Made by a program: the position numbers and the translations under genes
Assembly (NCBI RefSeq): GCF_012932795.1
Contig: NZ_LANA01000001.1
Coordinates: forward strand, 262,642-326,641
Source of the DNA: Candidatus Pelagibacter communis
Lineage (GTDB): Bacteria > Pseudomonadota > Alphaproteobacteria > Pelagibacterales > Pelagibacteraceae
Direction of reading: 5' to 3'
DNA length: 64,000 nt
Notes under the pieces: generated by a model
Told to the model about the DNA's origin: nothing
The model's input: the letters and a program-made list of their open reading frames with translations, nothing else
Database searches by the model: none
Shown here: positions 45,800 to 57,005 of the stretch, piece after piece
Layout of the letters: each line of letters begins with the position of its first letter
Position numbering within the stretch: the first letter of the stretch is position 1

Positions 45800-47605
45800 T
45801 TATTCCTTATTAATTTTTAAAACACCAATAAATGCTTCTTGAGGAATTTCCACTTTTCCAAATTGTTTTCCTCGTGCTTTTCCTTTTTTTTGTTTATCTA
45901 ATAGTTTTCTTTTTCTATCTCTTGCACCACCACCATGAATTTTAGTCAATACATCTTTTTTAAAACCCTTGATAGTTTCTCTTGCTATAATTTTGCCACC
46001 AATCGCAGCTTGCACAGGTATCATAAAGTTGTGTCTAGGAATTAAATCTCTTAATTTTTCACATACTTCTCTTCCAACTATTTGTGCAAAATCTTTGTGT
46101 ACCATCATTGACAAAGCGTCGACTGGCTCTGCATTTACAAGTATACCTAGTTTTACTAATTCTCCCTCTCTGTGATCTATGATTTCATAATCAAAGCTTG
46201 CATAGCCACTTGTCATTGATTTTAATCTATCATTAAAATCAAACACTACCTCATTTAATGGAATTTCATAACTTAAGACCGCTCTATTTCCAGAATAACT
46301 TAGATTAGTTTGAACTCCTCTTTTATCTTGGCAAACCTTTATAATGGGTCCAAGATACTCATCTGGAGTAATGATTGTCGCTTTAATCCATGGTTCTTCA
46401 ATGTAATTAATTAATGTAGGTTCAGGTAAGCTTGAAGGGTTTTGCAATTCTATTACTTCACCTTTATTCATGTGAACCTTATAAACTACGCCTGGTGTTG
46501 TAGTTAATAGATTAATGTCAAATTCTCTCTCCAATCTTTCTGTGATGATTTCCAAATGTAGCAGACCTAAAAATCCACATCTAAAACCTAGCCCTAAAGC
46601 TGAAGAAGACTCTGCTTCATATGAAAAACTAGCATCGTTTAATTGTAATTTTCCAAGACCATCTTTTAATTTTTGATACTCAGAGCTATCAACTGGAAAT
46701 AATCCACAAAAAACCACTGGTTTACTTGGTTTAAAACCTGGCAACGCTTCTTCAGGTGGCTTACTCGCGTCACAAATGGTATCTCCAACTTTTGTTTCTG
46801 ATAATACTTTTATCCCTGTTGTTATAAAACCAATTTCTCCAGCATTTAACTCATTAATGTCATTAGCTTTAGGTGTAAATACGCCTACTTTTTCAACAAT
46901 ATACTCTTGGTTAGTAGACATCATTTTTATCTTCATATTTTTAGAAATTTTTCCATCAATAACTCTAACTAAAATAACCACCCCTAGATAAGTGTCATAC
47001 CAACTATCGACTAATAAACATCTTAAATTAGCATCTTTCTCACCTTCTGGAGATGGTAATGAAACAATAATTTGTTCCAAAATATCTTCAATGCCTTCAC
47101 CTGTTTTACCAGAGCAAGGAATGGCATTTTCTGTATCAATACCAATCACATCTTCTATTTGTTTTTTTGTTTTTTCTAAGTCTGAGGCAGGTAAATCAAC
47201 CTTATTTAATACTGGGACTATCTCATGATTAATATCCAATGCCTGGTAAACATTTGCTAATGTTTGAGCTTCAACACCTTGTGTACTATCAACTATTAAA
47301 ATTGATCCTTCACATGCATATAAAGATCTGCTAACCTCATAACTAAAATCTACATGCCCTGGGGTATCGATAATATTTAAAATGTATTTCTTTCCATCTT
47401 TAGCTTTATAATTAAGCTTTACCGTTTGGGCCTTAATTGTTATTCCTCTTTCACGCTCAATATCCATAGAATCCAAAACTTGCGCTTTCATTTCTCTTTC
47501 AGTAAGTCCACCACAGCTATGAATTATTCTATCTGCAATAGTTGATTTGCCATGATCTATGTGCGCAATAATTGCAAAGTTTCTGATGTGATCAATTTTT
47601 GACAT
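45800..47605 (-). CDS. lepA: Elongation factor 4
   Basis: Translational GTPase that back-translocates or helps ribosome assembly. The 601 residues are normal. G1 is AHIDHGKST (14-22), G3 DTPGHVDF and G4 NKVDLP; the C-terminus has the family's [19 protein letters not shown] block (about 565-583). It follows pheT by 2 bases on the same strand; this linkage is not universal, so lepA is probably just downstream in the translation block. Confidence 0.98.
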   Translation of the reverse strand: MSKIDHIRNFAIIAHIDHGKSTIADRIIHSCGGLTEREMKAQVLDSMDIERERGITIKAQTVKLNYKAKDGKKYILNIIDTPGHVDFSYEVSRSLYACEGSILIVDSTQGVEAQTLANVYQALDINHEIVPVLNKVDLPASDLEKTKKQIEDVIGIDTENAIPCSGKTGEGIEDILEQIIVSLPSPEGEKDANLRCLLVDSWYDTYLGVVILVRVIDGKISKNMKIKMMSTNQEYIVEKVGVFTPKANDINELNAGEIGFITTGIKVLSETKVGDTICDASKPPEEALPGFKPSKPVVFCGLFPVDSSEYQKLKDGLGKLQLNDASFSYEAESSSALGLGFRCGFLGLLHLEIITERLEREFDINLLTTTPGVVYKVHMNKGEVIELQNPSSLPEPTLINYIEEPWIKATIITPDEYLGPIIKVCQDKRGVQTNLSYSGNRAVLSYEIPLNEVVFDFNDRLKSMTSGYASFDYEIIDHREGELVKLGILVNAEPVDALSMMVHKDFAQIVGREVCEKLRDLIPRHNFMIPVQAAIGGKIIARETIKGFKKDVLTKIHGGGARDRKRKLLDKQKKGKARGKQFGKVEIPQEAFIGVLKINKE

Positions 47606-47607
47606 GA

Positions 47608-50016
47608 CTATGATCTAATCTTTGCGTCTGTTTTTGATTCTACAGTTGAAATAATAAGCTGATTTATTTTATTTAAATCTTCTTCATTTAATGTTTTTTC
47701 TAAAGATTGAATTGTAACATTTAATGCAATTGATTTTTTACTATTATCAATATTCTCACCCTCATAAACATCAAAAACTTTAACAGACTTTATTAATTCT
47801 TTATCTACATTCCTAATTATCTCTATCAATTCTTGAGCTTTAAAATTTTTATCTAAAACAAAAGCAAAATCTCTCTCTGATTTTTGGAAGTCAGAATATT
47901 TATATTGAGTTTTCTGATTTTTTAATGATTTTTTTTGCTGTTTTATATTGTCTAAAAATATTTCAAACCCTACTAACGCTTCAACTTTAATATCTAATTT
48001 TTTTAATATAGTTGGATGGATATCACCGAAAAAAGCTACTACTTTTTCTTTACTTTTGTTTAGAAATATTCTTCCAGATTTACCAGGATGATAATAATTT
48101 GGTGTTTCATCATCTATATATAATTTATCTTTGTTGTAACCAGCCTCAACTAAGCTTTGAATAACATCCCTTTTTACATCAAAAACATCCACTAGTCTTC
48201 CTTGCTCTACCCAACTCTGTCTTGACAGTTTTCCAGTTCTCAATCCACTTACTATTGTTTGTTGTTCACCTGGTTTAGACCCTGAAAAAGTTGGACCTAT
48301 TTCAAATATTGATAAATCTTTAAATCCTCTAAATAAATTCTTATTTATATTAATAATTAAATTTGAAAAAATAGAACTTCTCAATACATTTAAATCTGCA
48401 CTTATGGGATTAATTATCTTAATTTCTTTATTGTTTTCAATAAATAATTTATTAACCTTACTATCAGTAAAAGACCATGTAATCGCTTCCAAATATCCTT
48501 TTGATGCAATAGCCCTCTGTAAAAAATGAAATAATTTTTGGGTTTTGTTTAAGGTATCTTTGTTTCTAACTTTCTCAGGTTCGATCATCTTAATTTGGTC
48601 GTAACCTTTAATTCTCACTAGTTCTTCAACAATATCTATCTCTTGTAAGATATCAGGTCGCCACGTTGGGACTGTTAATAGTAATAATTTTTTTTGTTTT
48701 TTTATTCCAAAACCTAAATTAGTTAGTATTTTGATTATTTCTTTTTGATCAATTTGAAAACCTGTCATTTTTTCAAATAATTGTATGTCAAATTTTACAA
48801 AGCTTTTTTTTATATTTTCTATTTTTTTAATATCAAATTTGCTAATTTCCCCTCCACAAATTTTTTTAATTAATTCAGCAGCTCTCTGAAGTCCTTGTTC
48901 TATTGAAAGTGGATCTATTCCTCTTTCAAACCTAAACTTAGCATCTGTGTCTATATTTAAAATTTTAGCCGTTTTTCTAATTGATCTTGGATTAAAATAG
49001 GCTGACTCAATTAATACATTTTTTGTATCTAGTTCAGTTCCAGATCTAGTTCCTCCAATTATTCCTCCCAAGCCTAATACTCCAGAAGCATCTGCAATAA
49101 CACACATACCGTCTTCAAGATTATAATCTTTTTCGTCTAAAGCTTTAAATTTTTCACCTTTTTTAGAATTTCTAACAAGTATTCCTTTATCTATTTTATC
49201 AACATCATAAACGTGCAATGGTCTATTTAAATCAATCATTACATAATTTGTAATATCGACTATTGCAGAGATGGGTTTTTGACCTAATGACATTATCTTT
49301 TTCTTAAGCCAGTCTGGACTTTCAGTATTTTTTACTCCGGTAATTAAACAACTTCCAAAAGAATTACATCCTTGGTTTTTTTCTTTAATTATTTTTATAC
49401 TGACTTTTTGTTTATTTTTTTGAATTAACTTCTCTGTTTTTAGTTTTTTTAATGTACCAGAACCTGCTGTTGCTAAATCTCTAGCTATTCCTCTAACTCC
49501 CAAACAATCTGCTCTATTTGGTGTAATAGATATGTCAATTACGTTTACACTATTTTTAGGTAAATAATTTTCACCTATCTTTTTTTCATATTTTTTTGAA
49601 GAAAGCTCTATAATACCATTACTTTCATTTGATAATTTGAGCTCAGCCTCTGAACAAAGCATACCATACGACATTACACCTCTTATTTTGCTTGCTACTA
49701 ATTTAATTTGACTCTTAGGTACAACAGCGCCTGGAGGTGCATAAATTGTCAGTAATCCTTCTTTTGCGTTAGGTGCACCACAAACAACTTTCACAGGATT
49801 ATCTGATCCAATATCTACGTCACAAACTTTAAGCCTGTCTGCATCAGGATGCTTTTCAGCCTTTAAAATTTGAGCAATTATGAAGTTATCTAGTTCACTT
49901 GGTTGGCTGTAAACATCTTCTACTTCCAAACCAACATCTGTAAGTTTTTTAATAATTTGATTTTCATTGAGCTTGGTATCTAGATGTTCTTTTAACCAAT
50001 TTGTTGTAATCTTCAT
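47608..50016 (-). CDS. pheT: Phenylalanyl-tRNA synthetase beta chain
   Basis: Large subunit of PheRS, 802 residues. The EMAP-like tRNA-binding domain is at the N-terminus (about 38-150, with [23 protein letters not shown] split over the core), then the B3/B4 editing region, B5, and the C-terminal ferredoxin-like anticodon-binding domain ([15 protein letters not shown]). It overlaps pheS by 4 bases (ATGA). Length and domain order are standard. Confidence 0.97.
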   Translation of the reverse strand: MKITTNWLKEHLDTKLNENQIIKKLTDVGLEVEDVYSQPSELDNFIIAQILKAEKHPDADRLKVCDVDIGSDNPVKVVCGAPNAKEGLLTIYAPPGAVVPKSQIKLVASKIRGVMSYGMLCSEAELKLSNESNGIIELSSKKYEKKIGENYLPKNSVNVIDISITPNRADCLGVRGIARDLATAGSGTLKKLKTEKLIQKNKQKVSIKIIKEKNQGCNSFGSCLITGVKNTESPDWLKKKIMSLGQKPISAIVDITNYVMIDLNRPLHVYDVDKIDKGILVRNSKKGEKFKALDEKDYNLEDGMCVIADASGVLGLGGIIGGTRSGTELDTKNVLIESAYFNPRSIRKTAKILNIDTDAKFRFERGIDPLSIEQGLQRAAELIKKICGGEISKFDIKKIENIKKSFVKFDIQLFEKMTGFQIDQKEIIKILTNLGFGIKKQKKLLLLTVPTWRPDILQEIDIVEELVRIKGYDQIKMIEPEKVRNKDTLNKTQKLFHFLQRAIASKGYLEAITWSFTDSKVNKLFIENNKEIKIINPISADLNVLRSSIFSNLIININKNLFRGFKDLSIFEIGPTFSGSKPGEQQTIVSGLRTGKLSRQSWVEQGRLVDVFDVKRDVIQSLVEAGYNKDKLYIDDETPNYYHPGKSGRIFLNKSKEKVVAFFGDIHPTILKKLDIKVEALVGFEIFLDNIKQQKKSLKNQKTQYKYSDFQKSERDFAFVLDKNFKAQELIEIIRNVDKELIKSVKVFDVYEGENIDNSKKSIALNVTIQSLEKTLNEEDLNKINQLIISTVESKTDAKIRS

Positions 50017-51080
50017 CTACTCAGACCCCTATAATTTGTAGGCACATCTATAGGGTCAAAGCCAAAGTGGTTTAACCACCTGTAATCACAATCAAAAAAT
50101 GCTCTTAAATCATTTATACCATACTTGAGCATTGCTAATCTATCTATACCTATCCCAAATGCATAGCCTTGGAATTTATCAGGATTAACTTTTACATTTT
50201 TTAAAACGTTTGGATGAACCATTCCACAACCTAGAATTTCAAGCCATTTATCTCCTTCACCAATAACTATTTTTCCATCTTTAATTTCATATCCAATATC
50301 TACCTCGGCAGACGGTTCAGTGAAAGGAAAGTGGCTTGGTCTAAATCTCATTTTAATTTTATCAACCTCAAAAAACTCTTTAATAAAATAATTTAAACAG
50401 CCTTTAAGGTGACCCATGTTTATATCTTTATCAATATGTAGTCCCTCAACTTGGTGGAACATGGGAGTATGAGTTTGATCACTATCTGATCGATATGTTC
50501 TGCCTGGTGCAATGATTTTAAAAGGAGGTTTGTCATTAAGCATAGTTCTTATTTGAACTGGAGAAGTATGTGTTCTTAATAATAATTCTTTTTTTTCATC
50601 TAGATAAAATGTATCATGCATATCTCTTGCAGGATGGTTGTCAGGCGTATTTAATGCTGTAAAATTATTATATTCATTTTCGATATCGGGTCCTTCTTTA
50701 ACACTAAATCCAATTTCTGAAAAAATTGAAGAGATTTCGTCTATGACTTGAGACACTGGATGAATTTTTCCTTGAACAAAAGGTCTCTCAGGTAAAGTTA
50801 TATCTATTTTTTCTTTTTCTAATTTTTGATTAATTTCTTTTGTTTCAATATCATTAATTTTTGAAGTTATTAAATTTTGAAGCTCGTCTTTTACTGAATT
50901 TAAATCTGATGCGAATTTCTTTCTTTCTTGTTCTGCTACTTTTCCAAGTTGTTTAAATTTAGAGCTAATTACTCCATTTTTTCCAAATAGATCTGTCTTA
51001 ATTTGATTAACTTGATTTGAGTCTAAATTTTCTTTTAACTTTAAAAGAAATTCATCTTTTATTTTTTTAATATCAGACAT
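50013..51080 (-). CDS. pheS: Phenylalanyl-tRNA synthetase alpha chain
   Basis: Catalytic subunit of PheRS, class II, 355 residues. The N-terminal coiled coil (about 1-90) is followed by the catalytic core: [12 protein letters not shown], the motif 2 text [22 protein letters not shown] and motif 3 [13 protein letters not shown]. It follows rplT after 43 bases that contain hairpins. The pheST-after-rplT order is common in proteobacteria. Confidence 0.98.
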   Translation of the reverse strand: MSDIKKIKDEFLLKLKENLDSNQVNQIKTDLFGKNGVISSKFKQLGKVAEQERKKFASDLNSVKDELQNLITSKINDIETKEINQKLEKEKIDITLPERPFVQGKIHPVSQVIDEISSIFSEIGFSVKEGPDIENEYNNFTALNTPDNHPARDMHDTFYLDEKKELLLRTHTSPVQIRTMLNDKPPFKIIAPGRTYRSDSDQTHTPMFHQVEGLHIDKDINMGHLKGCLNYFIKEFFEVDKIKMRFRPSHFPFTEPSAEVDIGYEIKDGKIVIGEGDKWLEILGCGMVHPNVLKNVKVNPDKFQGYAFGIGIDRLAMLKYGINDLRAFFDCDYRWLNHFGFDPIDVPTNYRGLSR

Positions 51081-51092
51081 ATAGAGAGATTA

Positions 51093-51122
51093 TTTCTTCA
51101 CCGAAGAAAAACAATAGTGAAG
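51093..51122 (-). promoter_or_regulatory. Overlapping alternative hairpins in the rplT-pheS spacer
   Basis: Read on the minus strand, a TTTCTTC (51103-51109) pairs with GAAGAAA (51093-51099) around a 3-base loop. The segment GTGAAG (51096-51101) inside the second arm can instead pair with CTTCAC (51117-51122) just after the rplT stop, about 15 bases apart. The two folds exclude each other. There is no T-run after the first hairpin, and it ends about 12 bases before the pheS ATG, so control of translation is more likely than termination. Confidence 0.4.
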
Positions 51123-51123
51123 A

Positions 51124-51480
51124 TTAATTTAATGCTGATTGAGCTTTTTCTACGATCGTTTTAAAGGCTTCTGGGCTGTCGTATGCTATTTCAGCTAATA
51201 TTTTTCTATCTAGCTTAATTCCACACTTTGTTAAGCCATTAATAAATTTTGAGTATGTTAACCCTTCAGATCTAACACCGGCATTAATTCTCTGTATCCA
51301 TAATGATTTAAACTCTCTTTTTTTTGTTCTACGATCTCTGTAAGCATACTGCATAGCTTTTTCCATAGCTTGCTTTGCAACTCTTATCGTATTTTTTCTT
51401 CTGCCCCATTGTCCTTTGACAGCTTTTAAAACCTTTTTATGTTTAGCATGACTGGTTACACCTCTTTTTACTCTTGCCAT
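51124..51480 (-). CDS. rplT: 50S ribosomal protein L20
   Basis: Early 23S rRNA-binding protein, 118 residues. The N-terminal basic extension ([18 protein letters not shown]), then [26 protein letters not shown] and [15 protein letters not shown] are diagnostic. In other bacteria L20 represses the infC-rpmI-rplT operon in trans; I see no specific L20 site but the operon layout fits. It follows rpmI by 1 base. Confidence 0.98.
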   Translation of the reverse strand: MARVKRGVTSHAKHKKVLKAVKGQWGRRKNTIRVAKQAMEKAMQYAYRDRRTKKREFKSLWIQRINAGVRSEGLTYSKFINGLTKCGIKLDRKILAEIAYDSPEAFKTIVEKAQSALN

Positions 51481-51481
51481 T

Positions 51482-51688
51482 TTATCCTCTTAAACTGTAA
51501 GGCATGTATGATTTAACTATTTTGCCATCTTGTTTTGACATTGTAGTCGTGCCTCTTAATTTTCTGATTTGTGAATTTGTTCTTTTAATCATCCCATGTC
51601 TCTTTCCAGCTTGAGCCATCATGACTTTGCCTGTAGCTGAGATCTTGAATCTTTTTTTTGCTGAACTTTTAGTTTTTAATTTTGGCAT
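51482..51688 (-). CDS. rpmI: 50S ribosomal protein L35
   Basis: Ribosomal protein of 68 residues, typical for the family. It begins [22 protein letters not shown] and has the family's [19 protein letters not shown] motif. It lies 53 bases after infC and 1 base before rplT. Confidence 0.98.
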   Translation of the reverse strand: MPKLKTKSSAKKRFKISATGKVMMAQAGKRHGMIKRTNSQIRKLRGTTTMSKQDGKIVKSYMPYSLRG

Positions 51689-51741
51689 ATTTCTGCGGTC
51701 TTATACAAATATTGCGATAGATTTACAACCTCTATTAAGCC

Positions 51742-52287
51742 TTATAAAGGCTGAATAACCATAATCATTTGCTTACCATCAAACTTTGGGTGCAACTCTA
51801 CTTTACCAATATCTTGCATATCAGCTTTTATTTTATCCATTAACTCTCTACCTAAATGAGAATGCTGTAGCTCTCTACCTTTGAATCTTATTGTAAATTT
51901 TACTTTATCACCTTTTCCAATAAATTTTTTAGCATTTTTAACTTTAAAATCATAATCATGTGCTTCTGTAACTGGTCTCATTTTTATTTCTTTTAATAAA
52001 ACAATTTTTTGTTTTTTTTTTGCAACATTTGCTTTCTTTTGGGCATCATACTTAAATTTTCCCATATCAATAATTTTACATACTGGTGGTTTAGCATTTG
52101 GAGCTATCTCTATTAAATCTAGGCCTTGCTCTTTAGCCATTGATATGGCTTCATTAGTATTTATTATTCCTATATTATCACCATCACTTCCTATAACCTG
52201 AACTTCTGGTGCTGTAATCCTATTATTAGATTTGGGCCCTCTATCCTTTGTTCTTCTTTGAAAGTAATTTTGTTTAAAATCTGGCAC
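51742..52287 (-). CDS. infC: Translation initiation factor IF-3
   Basis: Prevents early 50S joining and checks the start codon. The 181 residues have the N-domain (RITAPEVQVIGSDGDNIG), the Lys-rich linker helix and the C-domain (DKVKFTIRFKGRELQHSHLGREL). The start appears to be GTG at 52285-52287, directly after the thrS stop with no gap; I see no better in-frame ATG. A rare start codon is a known feature of infC, linked to IF-3 self-control. No clear ribosome-binding site is visible. Confidence 0.96.
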   Translation of the reverse strand: MPDFKQNYFQRRTKDRGPKSNNRITAPEVQVIGSDGDNIGIINTNEAISMAKEQGLDLIEIAPNAKPPVCKIIDMGKFKYDAQKKANVAKKKQKIVLLKEIKMRPVTEAHDYDFKVKNAKKFIGKGDKVKFTIRFKGRELQHSHLGRELMDKIKADMQDIGKVELHPKFDGKQMIMVIQPL

Positions 52288-54204
52288 TTAGTTTGAGGAT
52301 GCTTTGTTTAAAGCTGAGAATTTTTTTAAAAATAATTTTAAATCCATATTTTCTTGTTTGTTAGTATCTAATCTTCTAATCGTTACTGAGTTACTGTCAA
52401 CTTCTTTTTTACCACAAATCAACAAAAGTGGTATTTTAGATATAGAATGTTCTCTAATTTTATAATTTAAATTATGGTCTTTTAAATCTACTACAGAGCT
52501 AATCCCTGCGTGATTAATTTTTTCGTTAACTTCTTTTGCATAAGTATTAAATTCCTCAGAAATAGGAATTACAACTACTTGTAAAGGAGTAATCCAAAAT
52601 GGAAATTTTCCTGCATAGTTTTCTATTAGTATTCCTATAAATCTTTCTAGTGAACCAAACAATGCTCTATGAAGCATTACAGGAATTTTTTTTGATCCAT
52701 CGTTGTCAACAAAAGATGCATCTAGCCTTCCTGGCAAATTTAGATCTACCTGTAAAGTTCCACACTGCCAATCTCTACCGATAGCATCTCTTAAAACAAA
52801 TTCAATTTTTGGACCATAGAAGGCTCCTTCACCTTTATTAATTGAATATTCAAGTTTTGATGCTTTAACAGCATCTAATAAAGCTTTTTCCGCCTTATCC
52901 CAAACGCTATCATCACCAACTCTTAGATCTGGTCTATCTGAATATTTCAATATTACATTTTCAAAACCAAGGTCTTTATAGATATCTAAAATTAAATTTG
53001 TGACAATTAAACACTCTTCAGTTATTTGGTCTTCTGTACAAAAAATATGTGCATCATCTTGGGTGAAGGCCCTAACTCTTAGTAAGCCATGTAGCGCTCC
53101 TGAAGGTTCATATCTATGAACTTTTCCAAATTCTGAAATTCTTAAAGGAAGATCTCGATAACTTTTTAAGCCTTGATTAAATACTTGGATATGACCTGGG
53201 CAGTTCATTGGTTTAATTGCAAATATTTTTTCATCTGGTGTTTCTGACGTGTACATATGTTCGCCATATTTTTCCCAATGGCCAGACTTCTCCCATAGAG
53301 CTCTATCTAAAATTTCAGGGGTATTTACTTCTTTATAGCCAGCTTTGTCTTGTCTGCCCCTCATGTAAGCTATTAACTTTTGAAATAGTTTCCAGCCTTT
53401 TTCATGCCAAAAAACAGATCCTGGACTTTCTTCTCTAAAATGAAATAAATCCATTTCTTTTCCAAGTTTTCTATGATCTCTTTTTTCAGCTTCTTCTATT
53501 TTTTTTAAATATTCATCTAAATCTTTTTGTGAAGCCCAACTTGTTCCATAAATTCTCTGCAACATTTCATTATTAGAGTTACCTCTCCAATAAGCTCCTG
53601 AAACTTTTGTTAATTTAAAATATTTTCCAACTTTTCCTGTTGATAATAGATGTGGTCCTCTGCACAAATCATGCCAATCTCCATGAAAATATATAGATAC
53701 ATCTTCCCCTTGAGGAATACTTTCAATAATTTCTGCTTTATATATTTCTCCTTTTTTTTTAAAGTGCGATATTGCTTTATTCCTACTCCAGACCTCCCTT
53801 GTAGTTGGAACATCTCGATCAACAATTTCTTTCATTTTATTTTCAATTTTATTCAAGTCTTCCTCTGTGAAAGGTTCTTTTCTTGAAAAATCATAATAAA
53901 ATCCATTTTCTATAATTGGACCGATAGTAACTTGAGTCCCTGGAAAAAGTTCTTGTACAGCCATTGCAGTTATATGTGCAGTGTCATGACGAATAGTCTC
54001 TAAGCCTTCTTTATCCTTAGAAGTGAAGATCTTAATGTAGCAATCTTTATCTATGACATAACTTAAATCTTTAAGCTCCTCATTAACACTAATAATTACA
54101 GCTTGTTTTGATAATGATTTACTAATCTTTTCTGCTACCTCTAGTCCTGTTACCTTTTTGGGAAAATCAATACTTTTTCCATCTGGTAGTGTAATTAATG
54201 GCAT
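52288..54204 (-). CDS. thrS: Threonyl-tRNA synthetase
   Basis: Class II synthetase with editing domain, 638 residues. The TGS domain is N-terminal (PLITLPDGKSIDFPKKVTG), then the N2 editing domain with HDTAHI and the DLCRGPHL metal-binding text, the catalytic core with MNCPGH (zinc-ligand Cys and His), RISEFGKVHRYEPSGALHGLLR (motif 2) and the C-terminal anticodon domain. Its start follows the GT4 stop with no gap, and infC follows its own stop with no gap. Confidence 0.98.
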   Translation of the reverse strand: MPLITLPDGKSIDFPKKVTGLEVAEKISKSLSKQAVIISVNEELKDLSYVIDKDCYIKIFTSKDKEGLETIRHDTAHITAMAVQELFPGTQVTIGPIIENGFYYDFSRKEPFTEEDLNKIENKMKEIVDRDVPTTREVWSRNKAISHFKKKGEIYKAEIIESIPQGEDVSIYFHGDWHDLCRGPHLLSTGKVGKYFKLTKVSGAYWRGNSNNEMLQRIYGTSWASQKDLDEYLKKIEEAEKRDHRKLGKEMDLFHFREESPGSVFWHEKGWKLFQKLIAYMRGRQDKAGYKEVNTPEILDRALWEKSGHWEKYGEHMYTSETPDEKIFAIKPMNCPGHIQVFNQGLKSYRDLPLRISEFGKVHRYEPSGALHGLLRVRAFTQDDAHIFCTEDQITEECLIVTNLILDIYKDLGFENVILKYSDRPDLRVGDDSVWDKAEKALLDAVKASKLEYSINKGEGAFYGPKIEFVLRDAIGRDWQCGTLQVDLNLPGRLDASFVDNDGSKKIPVMLHRALFGSLERFIGILIENYAGKFPFWITPLQVVVIPISEEFNTYAKEVNEKINHAGISSVVDLKDHNLNYKIREHSISKIPLLLICGKKEVDSNSVTIRRLDTNKQENMDLKLFLKKFSALNKASSN

Positions 54205-55359
54205 TTAATTTAATAATTTTTTATACTCTGAATATGTAGAAAAACACATTTTTTCAACATTAAATTTTTTAATTACATTTTTTCTACCTTCAATGCCAAT
54301 TAATTTCAATCTAGATTCATCTAAATTTAAAACTTCTATAATTTTTTTACTCAAAGACTGGGCATTATTTGACTCAAACAAAAAACCAGATACATTATTT
54401 CTTATTGTTTCATTAGAACCTCCAATATCGCTTGCAATTATAGGTTTTTCCATAGATTGCGCCTCGATTGCAACTCTTCCAAATGCTTCTGGTTCTATTG
54501 ATGCAGAAACAACTAAACTTGAAACTTTATATGCTAAAGGCATATTTTTACAATGTTCCACGAATTTTATCTGAGGTATTAGCCTGTATTGCTCAGCTAA
54601 TCTTTTTATCTTTTTACTATAAACATCTCTACCTTGGTCACTTCCCAAAATAACAGCATTATAAGTTTGATGCCCTAGGTTTTTATTAACAAGATTTAAG
54701 GCTTCAATAAATAATTCTTGGCCTTTCCACGCAGTTAATCGACCAGGCATTAAAATTAACTTTTTATCTCTCGTTACACCCCAATTTGAAAGAAGCTCAT
54801 TCTCTTCAGTTTCAATTGTTGTTGATGGGTCAAAATAATCAACATTAATTCCTCTAAATATTACTAAAAATTTCTTTTTTAAATTCAAATAATTAGAATA
54901 GTTATTTTTAATGTGAGAAAAAATAAAGTTTGACCCTGCTATTATTAAATTAGACCTGACCATTATAGAATTATAGAATTTTTTAATTGGGTTTTTAAAA
55001 TTATATGTTCCATGAAAAGTGGTAACAAATTTTCTTCTTGTAAATTTTGTTGCAATTAAACATGCCCAGGCAGGAGCTCGACTTCTCGCATGAACAATAG
55101 AAATATTACAAAATAATATAATAAAAATTAAAGCTATTGTATTAAAAAGTATTAAAATTAGATTCTTGCTTTGAACTGGGAGCTTAATTAATTTTACTTT
55201 TTTATGATCAACAAATTTTGTTAGTTCTCCTCCACTAGTGACAATGTAAGAGGAACAATTATTTTCTGGCAAATAATGAGCAAGATCATAGCAGCCTGTT
55301 TCTGCACCACCATAACCAAGTTTGGGAATTACCTGCATAACTTTTAATTTTGATGACAT
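54205..55359 (-). CDS. GT4-family glycosyltransferase
   Basis: GT-B fold glycosyltransferase of 384 residues. The N-terminal MQVIPKLGYGGAETGCYDLA (8-27) is typical for GT4 with the glycine-rich acceptor loop, GRLTAWKGQELFIEAL opens the donor domain and EPEAFGRVAIEAQSMEKP holds the E-x7-E donor motif. It likely adds a sugar to a lipid-linked glycan on the inner face of the membrane; acceptor unknown. The thrS ATG follows directly after its stop, so this glycan gene leads the translation block. Confidence 0.9.
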   Translation of the reverse strand: MSSKLKVMQVIPKLGYGGAETGCYDLAHYLPENNCSSYIVTSGGELTKFVDHKKVKLIKLPVQSKNLILILFNTIALIFIILFCNISIVHARSRAPAWACLIATKFTRRKFVTTFHGTYNFKNPIKKFYNSIMVRSNLIIAGSNFIFSHIKNNYSNYLNLKKKFLVIFRGINVDYFDPSTTIETEENELLSNWGVTRDKKLILMPGRLTAWKGQELFIEALNLVNKNLGHQTYNAVILGSDQGRDVYSKKIKRLAEQYRLIPQIKFVEHCKNMPLAYKVSSLVVSASIEPEAFGRVAIEAQSMEKPIIASDIGGSNETIRNNVSGFLFESNNAQSLSKKIIEVLNLDESRLKLIGIEGRKNVIKKFNVEKMCFSTYSEYKKLLN

Positions 55360-55402
55360 TTAATACAAGTTATATATTAAGAATTAAATGTAATAAACTT
55401 AT

Positions 55403-56158
55403 ATGAATAAATTTAAATACCTCAAAATCTCAAAAAATAAGCAAATAAGATATTTATGTAATAATTATAAAGAAAAAACTTACATCATCTTTTTACATGG
55501 TTTTATGTCAAATATAGAAGGTGAAAAACCTAAAGCTATTTTTAAGTACGCCAAAAAAAATAATTTTGGCTTTCTTGCTCCTGAATACTCAGGTCATGGA
55601 AAGTCTACAGGTACATTTATAAAAGGAAATATTAGCAAATGGTCTGAAGAAGTTAAAATAACAATCAAAAAAGTGGTTAAAAAAAATAAATTTATACTAG
55701 TAGGTTCAAGCATGGGGGCATGGTTATCACTTAATCAATTTAAGTATTTTAAAGAACAAATTATAGGGTTTTTAGGAATTGGTTCAGCACCTGAATTTTT
55801 AGAGAATTTGATGTGGAAAAAGTTTACAAAAAAGATGAAAAATGAAACCATTAAAAAAGGAATCTATAACTTAAAACATGGTGATTATGAGTATCCAATC
55901 ACCTACCAATTAATAAAAGATGGTAGAAAAAATAAAATCTTAAATAAAAAAATTAAATCCTGTATCAGTGTGACTTTAATTCATGGAGGCAAAGATGAGG
56001 TTGTTCCAACAAGTTATTCCAGAAAAATTCTCAGATTATTTACTAAAGCTAATAAAAAATTAATAATAATAAAAAATGGTGATCACAGTTTATCAAACAA
56101 ACACGGCTTAAAAAGAATACTCTTAGAGTTAAATAAAATTACTTCTAATATAGTTTAA
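55403..56158 (+). CDS. Alpha/beta hydrolase, ABHD10-like serine hydrolase
   Basis: Serine hydrolase of 251 residues. The oxyanion start FLHGFMS (30-36), nucleophile elbow GSSMG with S103, acid D198 in HGGKDEVVP and H228 in KNGDHSL form a complete triad. The text resembles mitochondrial ABHD10-type thioesterases, but substrates cannot be told from sequence. No signal peptide. It is divergent from the GT4 gene by 43 bases and overlaps the convergent SDR-like gene by 30 bases. Confidence 0.87.
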   Translation: MNKFKYLKISKNKQIRYLCNNYKEKTYIIFLHGFMSNIEGEKPKAIFKYAKKNNFGFLAPEYSGHGKSTGTFIKGNISKWSEEVKITIKKVVKKNKFILVGSSMGAWLSLNQFKYFKEQIIGFLGIGSAPEFLENLMWKKFTKKMKNETIKKGIYNLKHGDYEYPITYQLIKDGRKNKILNKKIKSCISVTLIHGGKDEVVPTSYSRKILRLFTKANKKLIIIKNGDHSLSNKHGLKRILLELNKITSNIV

Positions 56159-57004
56159 TCCTTCGATATAACTTGGAAATTTTAAATTGTAATTAAAATG
56201 ACTTTTCATCTTTTTGTTACTAACTTTCTTGGACTCATTATAAAAATTTTTTAGCATCTCACTTTTAATTTGATCAACTTCAATTTTTTCAATATTTTTA
56301 ATATTTAACATTTTTGCTCCAAATAAAGCAACATCTTCAGATGGAGAAGGTTTATCATCAGATAGATTGTATATTTCTCCTGATTTAAATTTTGATAAAG
56401 ATCTAAATAATATGTTTGAAATATCATCCACATGAATTCTAGAAAAATAATGATTTTTTTTATTGATCAATTTCACTTCTCCTGATTTTAATCGTATTAA
56501 AATATTTTTTTCATTAGAATAAATTCCAGATAACCTAAATATCTGAACTGGTATTTTGTTATTTTTTTCTAAAGAGACCCATGCATTTTCAGCTTTTAAT
56601 CTTGCAGTACCATTATTTGAGGTTGGGTTTGTTTTGCTATTTTCATTAACCCATTTTCCCTTATGATCGCCATAAACGCTAGTAGCAGATAAGTAGGTTA
56701 TCCATTTTACTTTGGAACTTTTTATAAATGTAGAAAAATTTTTTACAACTAAGTCTTCTTGATTTTGTGGTGGAATAGAAACTAAAATATGATCTGCTTC
56801 TTTTAACTTTATAATTAACTTTTTATCAAATTCATTACTATTAAATAAGTAGTTATTATAACTAATATTGTTAAAGTTTTTTTTTGAAGACTCACTCCTT
56901 GACGTAACTGACAAGTTAATATTATATTGTTCAATACTAAGCTTCTTTATAAAATTTTTTGCTACTTCGCCAAAACCAAAACAAAAAATATTTATTTCCT
57001 CCAT
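56129..57004 (-). CDS. SDR/NAD-dependent epimerase-like protein (YeeZ-like)
   Basis: Rossmann protein of 291 residues. The NAD(P) loop is FGFGEVAKNFIKKL (9-22), then LVSIPPQ and TYLSATSVYGDHKGKWVNE with the active-site Tyr/Ser region, as in E. coli YeeZ-like proteins and atypical epimerases. YxxxK is not obvious, as is usual in this group. The function is unknown. It follows gltB by 1 base as the last gene of the gltD-gltB transcript and overlaps the hydrolase on the other strand by 30 bases. Confidence 0.78.
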   Translation of the reverse strand: MEEINIFCFGFGEVAKNFIKKLSIEQYNINLSVTSRSESSKKNFNNISYNNYLFNSNEFDKKLIIKLKEADHILVSIPPQNQEDLVVKNFSTFIKSSKVKWITYLSATSVYGDHKGKWVNENSKTNPTSNNGTARLKAENAWVSLEKNNKIPVQIFRLSGIYSNEKNILIRLKSGEVKLINKKNHYFSRIHVDDISNILFRSLSKFKSGEIYNLSDDKPSPSEDVALFGAKMLNIKNIEKIEVDQIKSEMLKNFYNESKKVSNKKMKSHFNYNLKFPSYIEGLNYIRSNFI

Positions 57005-57005
57005 T

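Noticed and set aside
53217-53886. Overlapping ORFs of 71-78 codons inside thrS
   Set aside because: Shadows of the thrS reading frame with no family features.
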